Shown: positions 32,302 to 40,293 of the stretch, in pieces
Layout: each line of letters starts with the position of its first letter
Numbering within the stretch: the first letter of the stretch is position 1
Source of the DNA: Chryseobacterium sp. S0630
GTDB lineage: Bacteria; Bacteroidota; Bacteroidia; Flavobacteriales; Weeksellaceae
Assembly: GCF_024158915.1 (NCBI RefSeq)
Contig: NZ_JAMZGF010000037.1
Coordinates: 1 to 50,437, forward strand
Direction: 5' to 3'
DNA length: 50,437 nt
Position numbers and translations under genes: made by a program
Notes under the pieces: model-generated
What the model was told of the DNA's origin: nothing
Seen by the model: only the letters and a program-made list of their open reading frames with translations
Database searches by the model: none

Positions 32302-33255
32302 ATGAGTTGGTTTAAAAATATTTTCAAAAAGGAAGAAAAAGAAACCTTAGATAAAGGATTGGAAAAATCCAGCCAGGGATTCTTTGAAAAAATGACGAAA
32401 GCCGTAGTCGGTAAAAGCAAAGTAGATGACGAAGTTCTGGATGATCTGGAAGAAGTACTGATTGCTTCCGATGTAGGAGCCTCTACCACTATCAAAATCA
32501 TTGAAAGAATTGAAGAACGTGTTGCCAGAGATAAATATGTAGGAGTAAATGAACTTGACAAAATTCTTCGTGATGAGATTTCAGGATTATTGCTTGAAAA
32601 TCCTCATGCCGGCACAGGGAATATCGATACTTCCAAAAAACCCTACGTCATCATGGTTGTAGGAGTAAACGGAGTTGGAAAAACAACAACCATCGGAAAA
32701 CTGGCTCACCAGTTCAAATCGGAAGGTAAAAAAGTAGTACTTGGAGCTGCAGATACCTTTAGAGCTGCTGCTGTTGACCAGCTTGTTATCTGGAGCGAAA
32801 GAGTGGGTGTTCCTATTGTAAAACAGGAAATGGGATCAGATCCTGCTTCAGTAGCCTTCGATACAGTACAAAGTGCCGTTGCTCAAAATGCTGATGTTGT
32901 CATCATTGATACCGCAGGAAGACTTCATAATAAGATCAACCTGATGAATGAATTGTCCAAGATTAAAAGAGTGATGCAGAAAGTAATTCCTGATGCACCT
33001 CATGAGATTCTATTGGTACTTGACGGCTCTACAGGACAGAATGCTTTCGAACAGGCAAAACAGTTTACAGCAGCAACAGAAGTAAATGCTTTAGCAGTAA
33101 CCAAACTGGACGGAACAGCCAAAGGAGGTGTTGTAATCGGTATCTCTGATCAGTTCCAAATTCCGGTAAAGTATATTGGTGTAGGCGAAAAAATGCAGGA
33201 TTTACAACTTTTTAATGGTACGGAATTTGTAGACTCATTCTTCAAGAAAAGATGA
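32302..33255 (+). CDS. ftsY: Signal recognition particle receptor
   Basis: 317 aa, the short form without a long acidic A domain. The N-terminal amphipathic region (MSWFKNIFKKEEKE) is suited to membrane contact; the four-helix N domain follows, then the SRP GTPase: P-loop GVNGVGKTTT (121-130), DTFRAAAVDQL, IIDTAGR, and TKLDGTAKGG. It pairs with Ffh to deliver ribosomes making membrane proteins to SecYEG. Position after the ribosomal cluster is typical of Bacteroidetes, here with ridA between them. Confidence 0.97.
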   Translation: MSWFKNIFKKEEKETLDKGLEKSSQGFFEKMTKAVVGKSKVDDEVLDDLEEVLIASDVGASTTIKIIERIEERVARDKYVGVNELDKILRDEISGLLLENPHAGTGNIDTSKKPYVIMVVGVNGVGKTTTIGKLAHQFKSEGKKVVLGAADTFRAAAVDQLVIWSERVGVPIVKQEMGSDPASVAFDTVQSAVAQNADVVIIDTAGRLHNKINLMNELSKIKRVMQKVIPDAPHEILLVLDGSTGQNAFEQAKQFTAATEVNALAVTKLDGTAKGGVVIGISDQFQIPVKYIGVGEKMQDLQLFNGTEFVDSFFKKR

Positions 33256-33327
33256 TTTATATCATGTTTTCCCTTATATTAGCAAACAAATCATTTTTAA
33301 ATATTAACAATAAAAAAATTTGCAACT

Positions 33328-33588
33328 ATGGGAATTATAACATGGATCCTATTTGGTCTTATCGCAGGTGCTATCGCTAAAATGATCATGCCGGGAACTC
33401 AGGGAGGAGGATGGCTTATCACTATTATCCTTGGAATTCTTGGAGCATTTGTAGGAGGAGCTATAGGAGTTTACGTTTTACACTGGGGAGATGTTACTTC
33501 ATTCTGGAATCCTAGAAGCTGGATTCTCTCAATTGGAGGCGCTTTAATCATTCTCTGGATTTACGGAATGGCAACAAAGAAAAGCTGA
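33328..33588 (+). CDS. GlsB/YeaQ/YmgE-family membrane protein
   Basis: 86 aa, three hydrophobic segments with glycine-rich turns: GIITWILFGLIAGAIAKMIM, then GWLITIILGILGAFVGGAIG and a last helix before a short Lys-rich tail. The family is called transglycosylase-associated or stress-response membrane protein, but biochemical function is not established. 72 bp after ftsY; it may have its own weak promoter (TATATTAG). A bidirectional terminator follows. Confidence 0.88.
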   Translation: MGIITWILFGLIAGAIAKMIMPGTQGGGWLITIILGILGAFVGGAIGVYVLHWGDVTSFWNPRSWILSIGGALIILWIYGMATKKS

Positions 33589-33610
33589 TATAAAGGCTGA
33601 TAAAAAAAAT

Positions 33611-33646
33611 AAAATCCCGGATCTGAAATTTCAGGTCCGGGATTTT
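33611..33646. terminator. Bidirectional terminator between glsB-like gene and sppA
   Basis: AAAATCCCGGATCTGAAA (33611-33628) pairs with 33629-33646 with a single mismatch; A- and T-rich flanks on both sides serve both convergent genes. Confidence 0.9.
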
Positions 33647-33667
33647 TGTATACAATATAAAATTTAG

Positions 33668-35425
33668 TTAGTCGTTAATTCTAATCTGATAAGGCATTTC
33701 CATTTTCACCTCAGACTGCAGTTTCTTGTTTGTAATCTGCTGCAGAATCTCATAGTTGGATTTCCCAATCTTGTTCTTGATAATTCTGGCAGAAACGTCC
33801 TCTTCATTCAGGTCTTTAAAGATTTGCTCAAACGGAGTCATTCTCTTAGGGAAAGCCTCTACATGATAAGATTTTAATCCTGCTTTCTGAGCGGCAAACT
33901 TCACTGCATCTGTTAAAGTACCCAATTCGTCTACCAATCCTATTTCTTTTGCACGAACGCCACTCCATACTCTACCACCTCCTACATTGTCAATCTGCTC
34001 AAAAGTTTTCTTTCTGTTCTGAGTCACAAAGTGTACAAATCTCTTATAAGTACCTTCTACACTTCTTGTCATCATATTCACTCCGTAAGGGGTTACTCCG
34101 TTTAATCCGGAATAATACATAGAGTTGGCATTGGTGGAAACAATATCTGCACGGATTCCGTTTTTAGCTGCAATATCTTTGTAGTAAGGCATCACCCCGA
34201 ACACTCCGATAGAACCGGTAAGTGTGTTAGGCTCTGAATAAATTTTATCCGCAGCCATCGCTACATAATATCCTCCTGATGCCGCATAGTCACCAAAAGA
34301 AACGATCAGTGGTTTTTTCTTTTTCAGCTGCTGTAGTTCAAATAAGATTTCATCTGAAGCATTAGCACTTCCTCCCGGAGAGTTGATTCTGAAAACAACT
34401 GCTTTCACTTTATCATCCTCCTGAAGTTTTTTAATATACTTCACATATTTCTCAGAATGAATATCATTGTATTCATCTCCGTTATTAATAGATCCCGAAG
34501 CATAAAGTACTGCAATCTTTTCACCAGATTTATCTTCATCCGCATAAGAGTTGATATAACTTGTCAAAGAAATCTTGTTCAGTTTATCTTCATTTTTCAC
34601 ACTTAACTTCGCCTTAAGAAGATCTTCGTATTCTGATTTCTGGATCAGTTTATCGGCTAGTTTATATTTTAGGCTTTGCTCAGGAATCATTCCATATAAA
34701 CTGTCTGTAATCATTCTGAACTGAGCAGTATCAATTTTTCTTGAAGCTGCCATTTTATTGGAAGTATTTTTCCAAAGGTCATTCAAAAGCGTACTTAACT
34801 GTTCTTTATTTTCAGGTGAAATATCATTTCTTATAAAAGGTTCTACCGCAGACTTGAATTTACCGTGACGGATTACTTCAATTCCGATCCCGTATTTATC
34901 TGCAAAATCCTTGAAGAAAGTAACCTCTGTAGAAAGACCTTTTAATTCTACCATTCCTGCAGGATGCAGATAATATTTATCAGCAACAGATCCTAAATAA
35001 TAAGCAGACTGTGATACGCCGTTTCCATATGCATACACAAACTTTCCACTCTTCTTGAAATCTTCAATAGCGTTTCTAAGATCATCAATCTGAGTAAGTC
35101 CTGCAGATAAATAATCAGTTTCTATACTGATTCCTTTAATATTATCATCCGTTTTTGCTTTATTGATAGCTTCCAATGCATCATATATAAGGATACTTTT
35201 ATTTTGAGCTCCTAAACCGAATAATCCCATCTCTTCTTCAGTGGGGCTATCGATTATATTTGTCTTTAAATTAATCGTAAGAACGGAGTTCTTTTTTACC
35301 GCCACCGACTTATCATTCCCCATCGCACTGAACACAAGCATCATAATGAAAAAGATGAAAAATAGAGCGCAAAGTATGATAATTGCTACTATATTTGCCA
35401 AAACATTTTTAAAGAAACTTCTCAT
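33668..35425 (-). CDS. sppA: Signal peptide peptidase SppA, 67K type
   Basis: 585 aa, long two-repeat form. One N-terminal TM helix (about 8-35) anchors the protein, with the catalytic domains in the periplasm. The Ser/Lys dyad is split across the two repeats as in E. coli SppA: general-base K191 in HGKFKSAVEPF and nucleophile S383 in GDYAASGGYYVAMAAD. The oxyanion/ClpP-like repeat also shows RINSPGGSANASDEI and ANTLTGSIGVFG-type motifs. It degrades signal peptides left in the membrane. Diverges from folK with only 20 bp between the start codons, so each promoter must lie within the other gene. Confidence 0.94.
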   Translation of the reverse strand: MRSFFKNVLANIVAIIILCALFFIFFIMMLVFSAMGNDKSVAVKKNSVLTINLKTNIIDSPTEEEMGLFGLGAQNKSILIYDALEAINKAKTDDNIKGISIETDYLSAGLTQIDDLRNAIEDFKKSGKFVYAYGNGVSQSAYYLGSVADKYYLHPAGMVELKGLSTEVTFFKDFADKYGIGIEVIRHGKFKSAVEPFIRNDISPENKEQLSTLLNDLWKNTSNKMAASRKIDTAQFRMITDSLYGMIPEQSLKYKLADKLIQKSEYEDLLKAKLSVKNEDKLNKISLTSYINSYADEDKSGEKIAVLYASGSINNGDEYNDIHSEKYVKYIKKLQEDDKVKAVVFRINSPGGSANASDEILFELQQLKKKKPLIVSFGDYAASGGYYVAMAADKIYSEPNTLTGSIGVFGVMPYYKDIAAKNGIRADIVSTNANSMYYSGLNGVTPYGVNMMTRSVEGTYKRFVHFVTQNRKKTFEQIDNVGGGRVWSGVRAKEIGLVDELGTLTDAVKFAAQKAGLKSYHVEAFPKRMTPFEQIFKDLNEEDVSARIIKNKIGKSNYEILQQITNKKLQSEVKMEMPYQIRIND

Positions 35426-35445
35426 AAATCAATCAATTTTCTAAT

Positions 35446-35862
35446 ATGTCGCAGCATAAGGTCGTTTTGTTACTAGGAAGTAACTTAGGAGAGCAAAAAA
35501 AAAATGTAGAGCTTGCATTAAAGATGATAAATGAAGCCGGAAATCACATTTCACAAACCAGCGAATTTTTAATGTCTGACCCTGTAGAGTTTGTCAGTTC
35601 CAATATTTTTTGTAATATTGCAGCAATAATATTCACTCATCTTTCACCAATCCAACTGCTTGATTGTATTAAGAATATAGAAATTGAGATGGGAAGAATT
35701 AATGATTCAAAAGTATCCGGAGGTTATACTGACAGGATTATAGACATTGATATCATTAAGTATAATGAGTTAAATTTTAAGTCAGAAAGGTTAGAAGTCC
35801 CTCATAAAAAACATCTTTTTGAAAGGGATTTTTCCAGAATATTATTGAAAGATTTTATTTAA
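35446..35862 (+). CDS. folK: 2-amino-4-hydroxy-6-hydroxymethyldihydropteridine diphosphokinase
   Basis: 138 aa. HPPK hallmarks: LLGSNLGEQKKNVELAL at the N-terminus, NIAAIIFTHLSPIQLLDCIKNIE, GRINDSKVSGGYTDRIIDIDII with the two Mg2+-binding Asp, and VPHKKHLFERDF near the C-terminus. It transfers pyrophosphate from ATP in folate synthesis. The next gene, an outer-membrane protein, starts 17 bp downstream but is unrelated in function; shared transcription is possible. Confidence 0.92.
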   Translation: MSQHKVVLLLGSNLGEQKKNVELALKMINEAGNHISQTSEFLMSDPVEFVSSNIFCNIAAIIFTHLSPIQLLDCIKNIEIEMGRINDSKVSGGYTDRIIDIDIIKYNELNFKSERLEVPHKKHLFERDFSRILLKDFI

Positions 35863-35879
35863 AACATAAAACATATTGT

Positions 35880-36995
35880 ATGAAATTAGGTTTATTATTA
35901 TTGGCTACGTCATTGCCAATTGCAGCTTTCGCACAGAGCAGCGGCACTACAGTAAACTCTTCCACAGAGTACCCTAATACATTCTCCTCAGGTTCCGCTA
36001 ATGTACAAACTTTCGACAACAAATCCAGACGTTTCAGAGACTGGTCTATTTCTGTTGGAGGAGGTCCTGCATTTATGGTACACTCCGATTTAAAATCTAT
36101 CCGCAAGGATAAGACCAATTGGGGTTACAATGCATACGTAAGCGTAGACAAACAAATCACACATGCATTCGGGCTAAGCCTAATGTATATGAGAGGAGAA
36201 ACGAAACAGACAGCCCAGCTTCCCGGTGCTGCAGGTGTAAAATCAGGAATAGCGACTGCAACCACACAATTTGACAACATCTCTTTATTAGGAGATATCA
36301 ACTTCTCGAACTTATTCAGAAGAGTAGACAACCACTCTCCATACAGATGGGCTTTCCATGGATATATGGGAATTGGAGTTCAGGGATTCAGAACATCACT
36401 ACATGATAACGACGAATTCAGATGGAGTAATACTCCAAGAAGAACGCCTTTGTTCATAAAACAAGACATTGATATCAACTCTATCTTCTATCAGGGAGGT
36501 TTAGGAATAAAATACAATGTTTCTAAACTTATTGACGTTGAGGCAAGAACCATGTACATCATCAGTGGTGATGATGAATTTGATGGTGGCGGATGGGCAG
36601 ATCCTAATGATTATGATCCTTCCACTCCAGGTTCAAAATACAACATGCTAAACCCTAGAAGATCAGATAATGCATGGACGGTAAGTTTAGGTGTATCCTT
36701 CAAATTAGGAAAACACGAATCTCACCTTGCATGGCATGACCCACTTCAGGAAGCTTACTACAGAACCAGCGTTCTTGAAAATGCAAGTACTGACCTTGTT
36801 GTTTGTGAAAAAGGAGATGCAGACAATGATGGAGTATGTGATGACTGGGACAGACAGCTTGACACTCCTGCAGGTGCAAGAGTAGACGGTGCCGGAGTTG
36901 CTTTAGATATGGATCTGGATGGCGTTATTGACCTTTACGACAAATGCGTGACTGTTCCCGGGCCTGTTGAAAATAACGGATGCCCAATTAAATAA
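35880..36995 (+). CDS. Outer-membrane beta-barrel protein with TSP3-like Ca2+ region, no OmpA domain
   Basis: 371 aa. Signal peptide (SLPIAAFAQ), a barrel with strands such as FRDWSISVGGGPAFM, YNAYVSVDKQITHAFG and VSLGVSFKLGKHESHLAWHD, then an Asp-rich Ca2+-binding stretch (KGDADNDGVCDDWD, DMDLDGVIDLYDKC). It ends in VENNGCPIK, exactly where its two neighbours continue into an OmpA peptidoglycan-binding domain. Otherwise very similar to those neighbours. It may therefore be a deliberately short paralog or one that lost the anchor after duplication; the stop is a clean codon with no sign of a frameshift. Confidence 0.88.
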   Translation: MKLGLLLLATSLPIAAFAQSSGTTVNSSTEYPNTFSSGSANVQTFDNKSRRFRDWSISVGGGPAFMVHSDLKSIRKDKTNWGYNAYVSVDKQITHAFGLSLMYMRGETKQTAQLPGAAGVKSGIATATTQFDNISLLGDINFSNLFRRVDNHSPYRWAFHGYMGIGVQGFRTSLHDNDEFRWSNTPRRTPLFIKQDIDINSIFYQGGLGIKYNVSKLIDVEARTMYIISGDDEFDGGGWADPNDYDPSTPGSKYNMLNPRRSDNAWTVSLGVSFKLGKHESHLAWHDPLQEAYYRTSVLENASTDLVVCEKGDADNDGVCDDWDRQLDTPAGARVDGAGVALDMDLDGVIDLYDKCVTVPGPVENNGCPIK

Positions 36996-37043
36996 TAAAA
37001 CTTAAACTTTTTTTCAAAAAAAAGAATTATATAATTATACACG

Positions 37044-38570
37044 ATGAAATCAAATTTAGCAATTATTGCATTAGCATTGGCTATTCCTTCGGCCAACTAT
37101 GCACAAGACTCATTGGCAGTTTCCAAAGGAGAATATCCTAATACATTTTCTTCAGGATCTGCCAATGTTGCACCTTTCACCAATCAATCAAAAAGATTTA
37201 ACGATTGGTCTATTTCTGCCGGGGTGGGAGTTCCGCTTATTCAGTCAGGAGATCTCACTTCCATAAAAAATGGTAACGGTAAAAACCTTTTTGGATATTC
37301 AGCGTATGTAAGTATTGATAAAGCGATTACCCATGCTTTTGGGATCAATTTACAGTATGACAGAGGTGAAACCAGACAAGGATGGTTCAATACTAAAAAT
37401 GCAGCACCAGATGCATCTGCAGTAGGAGCAAGAACCCAGTATGACGCAATCTCCATTTTAGGAGATATTAATTTTTCTAACTTATTAAGAAGAGTAGACA
37501 ACCATTCTCCTTACAGATGGGCGCTTCACGGATATGCAGGTATCGGTACAATCGCATACAGAGCCTACCAGAAAAACGGAAGTAACAAACAGACATTAAT
37601 GACTGAAATCAAGCCTTTCCAATTAGGTTCGATGTTCATGCAGGCTGGTACAGGTCTTAAATTCAAAGTCAACAGAAGAATCGATATTGAAGGCAGATTA
37701 ATGTATGTAATAACCGGTGATGATGAATTTGATGGTGGCGGAGACAAATATAGCGCCATCAATAAACGTGAAGAACAGGTTTCTGATAACTTCTTCAATG
37801 CAACATTGGGACTTTCTTTCAAATTAGGAAAGCACGAATCTCATTTAATGTGGCATGACCCGCTTCAGGAAATCTACTACAAACTAGATGTATTGGCTAA
37901 TAAAGACCAGGATATCGAAGTGTGTAAAAAAGGAGATGCTGATAACGACGGGGTATGTGACGATTGGGACAGACAGCTTGATACTCCTGCAGGAGCAAGA
38001 GTAGACGGTGCCGGAGTTGCCCTTGATACAGACTTAGACGGGGTTATTGACCTTTACGATAAGTGTGTAACCGTTCCCGGACCTGTTGAAAACAACGGAT
38101 GCCCTATCGTGAAAGATCATAAGGAAACTGCTGTAGAAGTAGAGAGAACTCTTAAAGATATTTATTTCAACTTCAATAAGGCAACTATCAGACCTGAATC
38201 TAATGAAAAGTTGGATCTGGCAGCTTCAATTATTAAAGAAAACGGAGGTAACTACCTTTTAACAGGACATACAGATATCAAAGGAAATGCTGCCTACAAC
38301 CTTAGATTGTCTAAAGAAAGAGCAGCTGCTGTAGTAGGAGCTCTTGAAAGCAGAGGCATTAATGATAATGTACTGAAATCAAGAGGAGTTGGTTCTGCTG
38401 AAGCAACAATCCCTGCATCAGCTTCAGATGCTGAAAGACTGGCAGACAGAAAAGTGACTGTAAGATTTATAGAAAGTTCTGAATGGGATTCTATCAAAAA
38501 GAAAGACTATGAGGATGCTCCTGTAAAAAAAGCAGTGAAAAAAGTTTCAGCTAAGAAAAAGAAGAAATAA
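37044..38570 (+). CDS. OmpA-family outer-membrane protein (paralog 2)
   Basis: 508 aa. Signal peptide (ALAIPSANYAQ), barrel domain, TSP3-like Ca2+ region, then an OmpA C-terminal domain with IYFNFNKATIRPES, LTGHTDIKGNAAYNLRLSKERA and the closing ADRKVTVRF, which binds diaminopimelate of peptidoglycan. A final Lys-rich tail (KKAVKKVSAKKKKK) is peculiar to this copy. 48 bp after the first paralog without an obvious promoter, so probably co-transcribed with it. Its N-terminal about 370 residues are nearly the same as those of paralog 3, also at DNA level. Confidence 0.92.
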   Translation: MKSNLAIIALALAIPSANYAQDSLAVSKGEYPNTFSSGSANVAPFTNQSKRFNDWSISAGVGVPLIQSGDLTSIKNGNGKNLFGYSAYVSIDKAITHAFGINLQYDRGETRQGWFNTKNAAPDASAVGARTQYDAISILGDINFSNLLRRVDNHSPYRWALHGYAGIGTIAYRAYQKNGSNKQTLMTEIKPFQLGSMFMQAGTGLKFKVNRRIDIEGRLMYVITGDDEFDGGGDKYSAINKREEQVSDNFFNATLGLSFKLGKHESHLMWHDPLQEIYYKLDVLANKDQDIEVCKKGDADNDGVCDDWDRQLDTPAGARVDGAGVALDTDLDGVIDLYDKCVTVPGPVENNGCPIVKDHKETAVEVERTLKDIYFNFNKATIRPESNEKLDLAASIIKENGGNYLLTGHTDIKGNAAYNLRLSKERAAAVVGALESRGINDNVLKSRGVGSAEATIPASASDAERLADRKVTVRFIESSEWDSIKKKDYEDAPVKKAVKKVSAKKKKK

Positions 38571-38586
38571 TTTTCAAATACATCAT

Positions 38587-38622
38587 AAACCGAAAAGAAA
38601 AATTCTTTTCGGTTTATTTTTT
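38587..38622 (+). terminator. Terminator after OmpA paralog 2
   Basis: A perfect 13-bp stem, AAACCGAAAAGAA (38587-38599) with 38603-38615, 3-nt loop, then T's. Paralog 3 must therefore have its own promoter. Confidence 0.9.
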
Positions 38623-38695
38623 TCTACTCCGAATTTTTTACATACCTTTATCATTATTTTCAGGATAACTGACATAAAATGCATTAGAAATTGGT

Positions 38696-38725
38696 GATTT
38701 TGTCTTGAAAAAATTATACAAAATC
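38696..38725 (+). promoter_or_regulatory. Dyad in the upstream region of OmpA paralog 3
   Basis: GATTTTGT (38696-38703) and ACAAAATC (38718-38725) are perfect inverted repeats with a 14-bp spacer, 50 bp before the ATG at 38777. The left half resembles a -7 box (TGATTTTG, one mismatch). Promoter or operator use is only a guess. Confidence 0.3.
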
Positions 38726-38776
38726 GCTTTTAAAATAAAAGTCATTTAAAATAACTTAACTTAAAAAAATAACACT

Positions 38777-40216
38777 ATGAAATTAAGTTTAGCAATTGTT
38801 GCATTAGCGCTGGCAATTCCTTCTGCCACATATGCACAAGACTCAACGGCAGTTTCAAAAGGAGAGTATCCTAATACATTTTCTTCGGGATCTGCTAATG
38901 TTTCCCCATTCACCAATCAATCTAAAAGATTTAACGATTGGTCTATTTCTGCCGGGGTGGGTGTTCCACTTCTTCAGTCTGCAGATTTGACCTCAATCAA
39001 AAATGGTAACGGTAAAAACCTTTTTGGATATTCAGCCTATGTAAGTATTGATAAAGCGATTACCCATGCTTTTGGGATCAATTTACAATATGACAGAGGT
39101 GAAACCAGACAAGGATGGTTCAATACTAAAAACTCAGCACCAGATGCATCAGCAGTAGGAGCAAGAACTCAGTATGACGCAATCTCTCTCTTAGGAGATA
39201 TTAACTTCTCTAACCTGTTAAGAAGAGTGGATAACCATTCTCCTTACAGATGGGCACTTCATGGATATGCAGGTATTGGTACTATTGCCTACAGAGCCTA
39301 CCAGAAAGACGGAAGTAACAAACAGACATTAATGACTGAAATCAAACCTTTCCAATTAGGTTCTCTGTTCATGCAGGCTGGTACAGGTCTTAAATTCAAA
39401 GTCAACAGAAGAATCGATATTGAAGGTAGATTAATGTATGTGGTAACTGGTGATGATGAATTTGACGGAGGCGGTGATGCTTACAGCGCGATTAACAAGC
39501 GTTCTGAGCAGGTTTCTGACAACTTCTTCAATGCTACCCTAGGTCTTTCTGTAAAACTTGGAAAACACGAATCTCACTTAATGTGGCATGACCCACTTCA
39601 GGAAATCTATTACAAACTGGATGTACTGGCTAATAAAAACCAGGATATCGAAGTATGTAAAAAAGGAGATGCTGATAACGACGGGGTATGTGACGATTGG
39701 GACAGACAGCTTGATACTCCTGCAGGAGCAAGAGTGGACGGTGCCGGAGTTGCGCTTGATACTGACTTAGACGGTGTAATTGACCTTTACGATAAGTGTG
39801 TTACAGTTCCAGGACCTGTTGAAAACAACGGATGTCCTGTAGCTACAACAGGACCTGTAGTAGAAACAGAAACTAAGTTGGAGGGAATTGAGTTTGATTT
39901 AAATTCTGACAGAATTTTACCATCAAATACGCCAATCTTAAACAATGCTGTAAACTACATCAATTCTTCAACTGGTTCTTATAATGTAATCGGAGCTACT
40001 GATACAAGAGGTACTGATGCTTACAACCAAAAACTATCAGAAAGAAGAGCAAACAACGTTAAGAACTATCTTATCAAAAATGGTGTTCAAACAGGTAAAC
40101 TACAGGCAATAGGAAAAGGTGAAAAAGACCTTAAATACCCTGAGTGTGAACCGGCAACGAAGTGCCCTGAATGGAAAAACAGAGCCAATAGAAGAGTATA
40201 CTTCGAAGCTAAATAA
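38777..40216 (+). CDS. OmpA-family outer-membrane protein (paralog 3)
   Basis: 479 aa. Same layout as its neighbour (signal peptide ending IPSATYAQ, barrel, Asp-rich Ca2+ region), but the OmpA domain is divergent: GIEFDLNSDRILPSN, IGATDTRGTDAYNQKLSERRANNV and ANRRVYFEAK, with an extra Cys pair (PECEPATKCPEW) that probably forms a disulfide. The sharp change from near identity to strong divergence at the domain border suggests domain swapping or gene conversion of the barrel half. Own transcription unit with a strong terminator. Confidence 0.92.
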   Translation: MKLSLAIVALALAIPSATYAQDSTAVSKGEYPNTFSSGSANVSPFTNQSKRFNDWSISAGVGVPLLQSADLTSIKNGNGKNLFGYSAYVSIDKAITHAFGINLQYDRGETRQGWFNTKNSAPDASAVGARTQYDAISLLGDINFSNLLRRVDNHSPYRWALHGYAGIGTIAYRAYQKDGSNKQTLMTEIKPFQLGSLFMQAGTGLKFKVNRRIDIEGRLMYVVTGDDEFDGGGDAYSAINKRSEQVSDNFFNATLGLSVKLGKHESHLMWHDPLQEIYYKLDVLANKNQDIEVCKKGDADNDGVCDDWDRQLDTPAGARVDGAGVALDTDLDGVIDLYDKCVTVPGPVENNGCPVATTGPVVETETKLEGIEFDLNSDRILPSNTPILNNAVNYINSSTGSYNVIGATDTRGTDAYNQKLSERRANNVKNYLIKNGVQTGKLQAIGKGEKDLKYPECEPATKCPEWKNRANRRVYFEAK

Positions 40217-40240
40217 TAAACATATTGATATATCATATGA

Positions 40241-40267
40241 AAGTCACGCCCTGCGTGACTTTTTTTG
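40241..40267 (+). terminator. Terminator after OmpA paralog 3
   Basis: AAGTCACGC (40241-40249), 3-nt loop, GCGTGACTT (40253-40261), then T's. Confidence 0.92.
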
Positions 40268-40293
40268 TCTAATTCTTTCCTTATTTTTACAAC

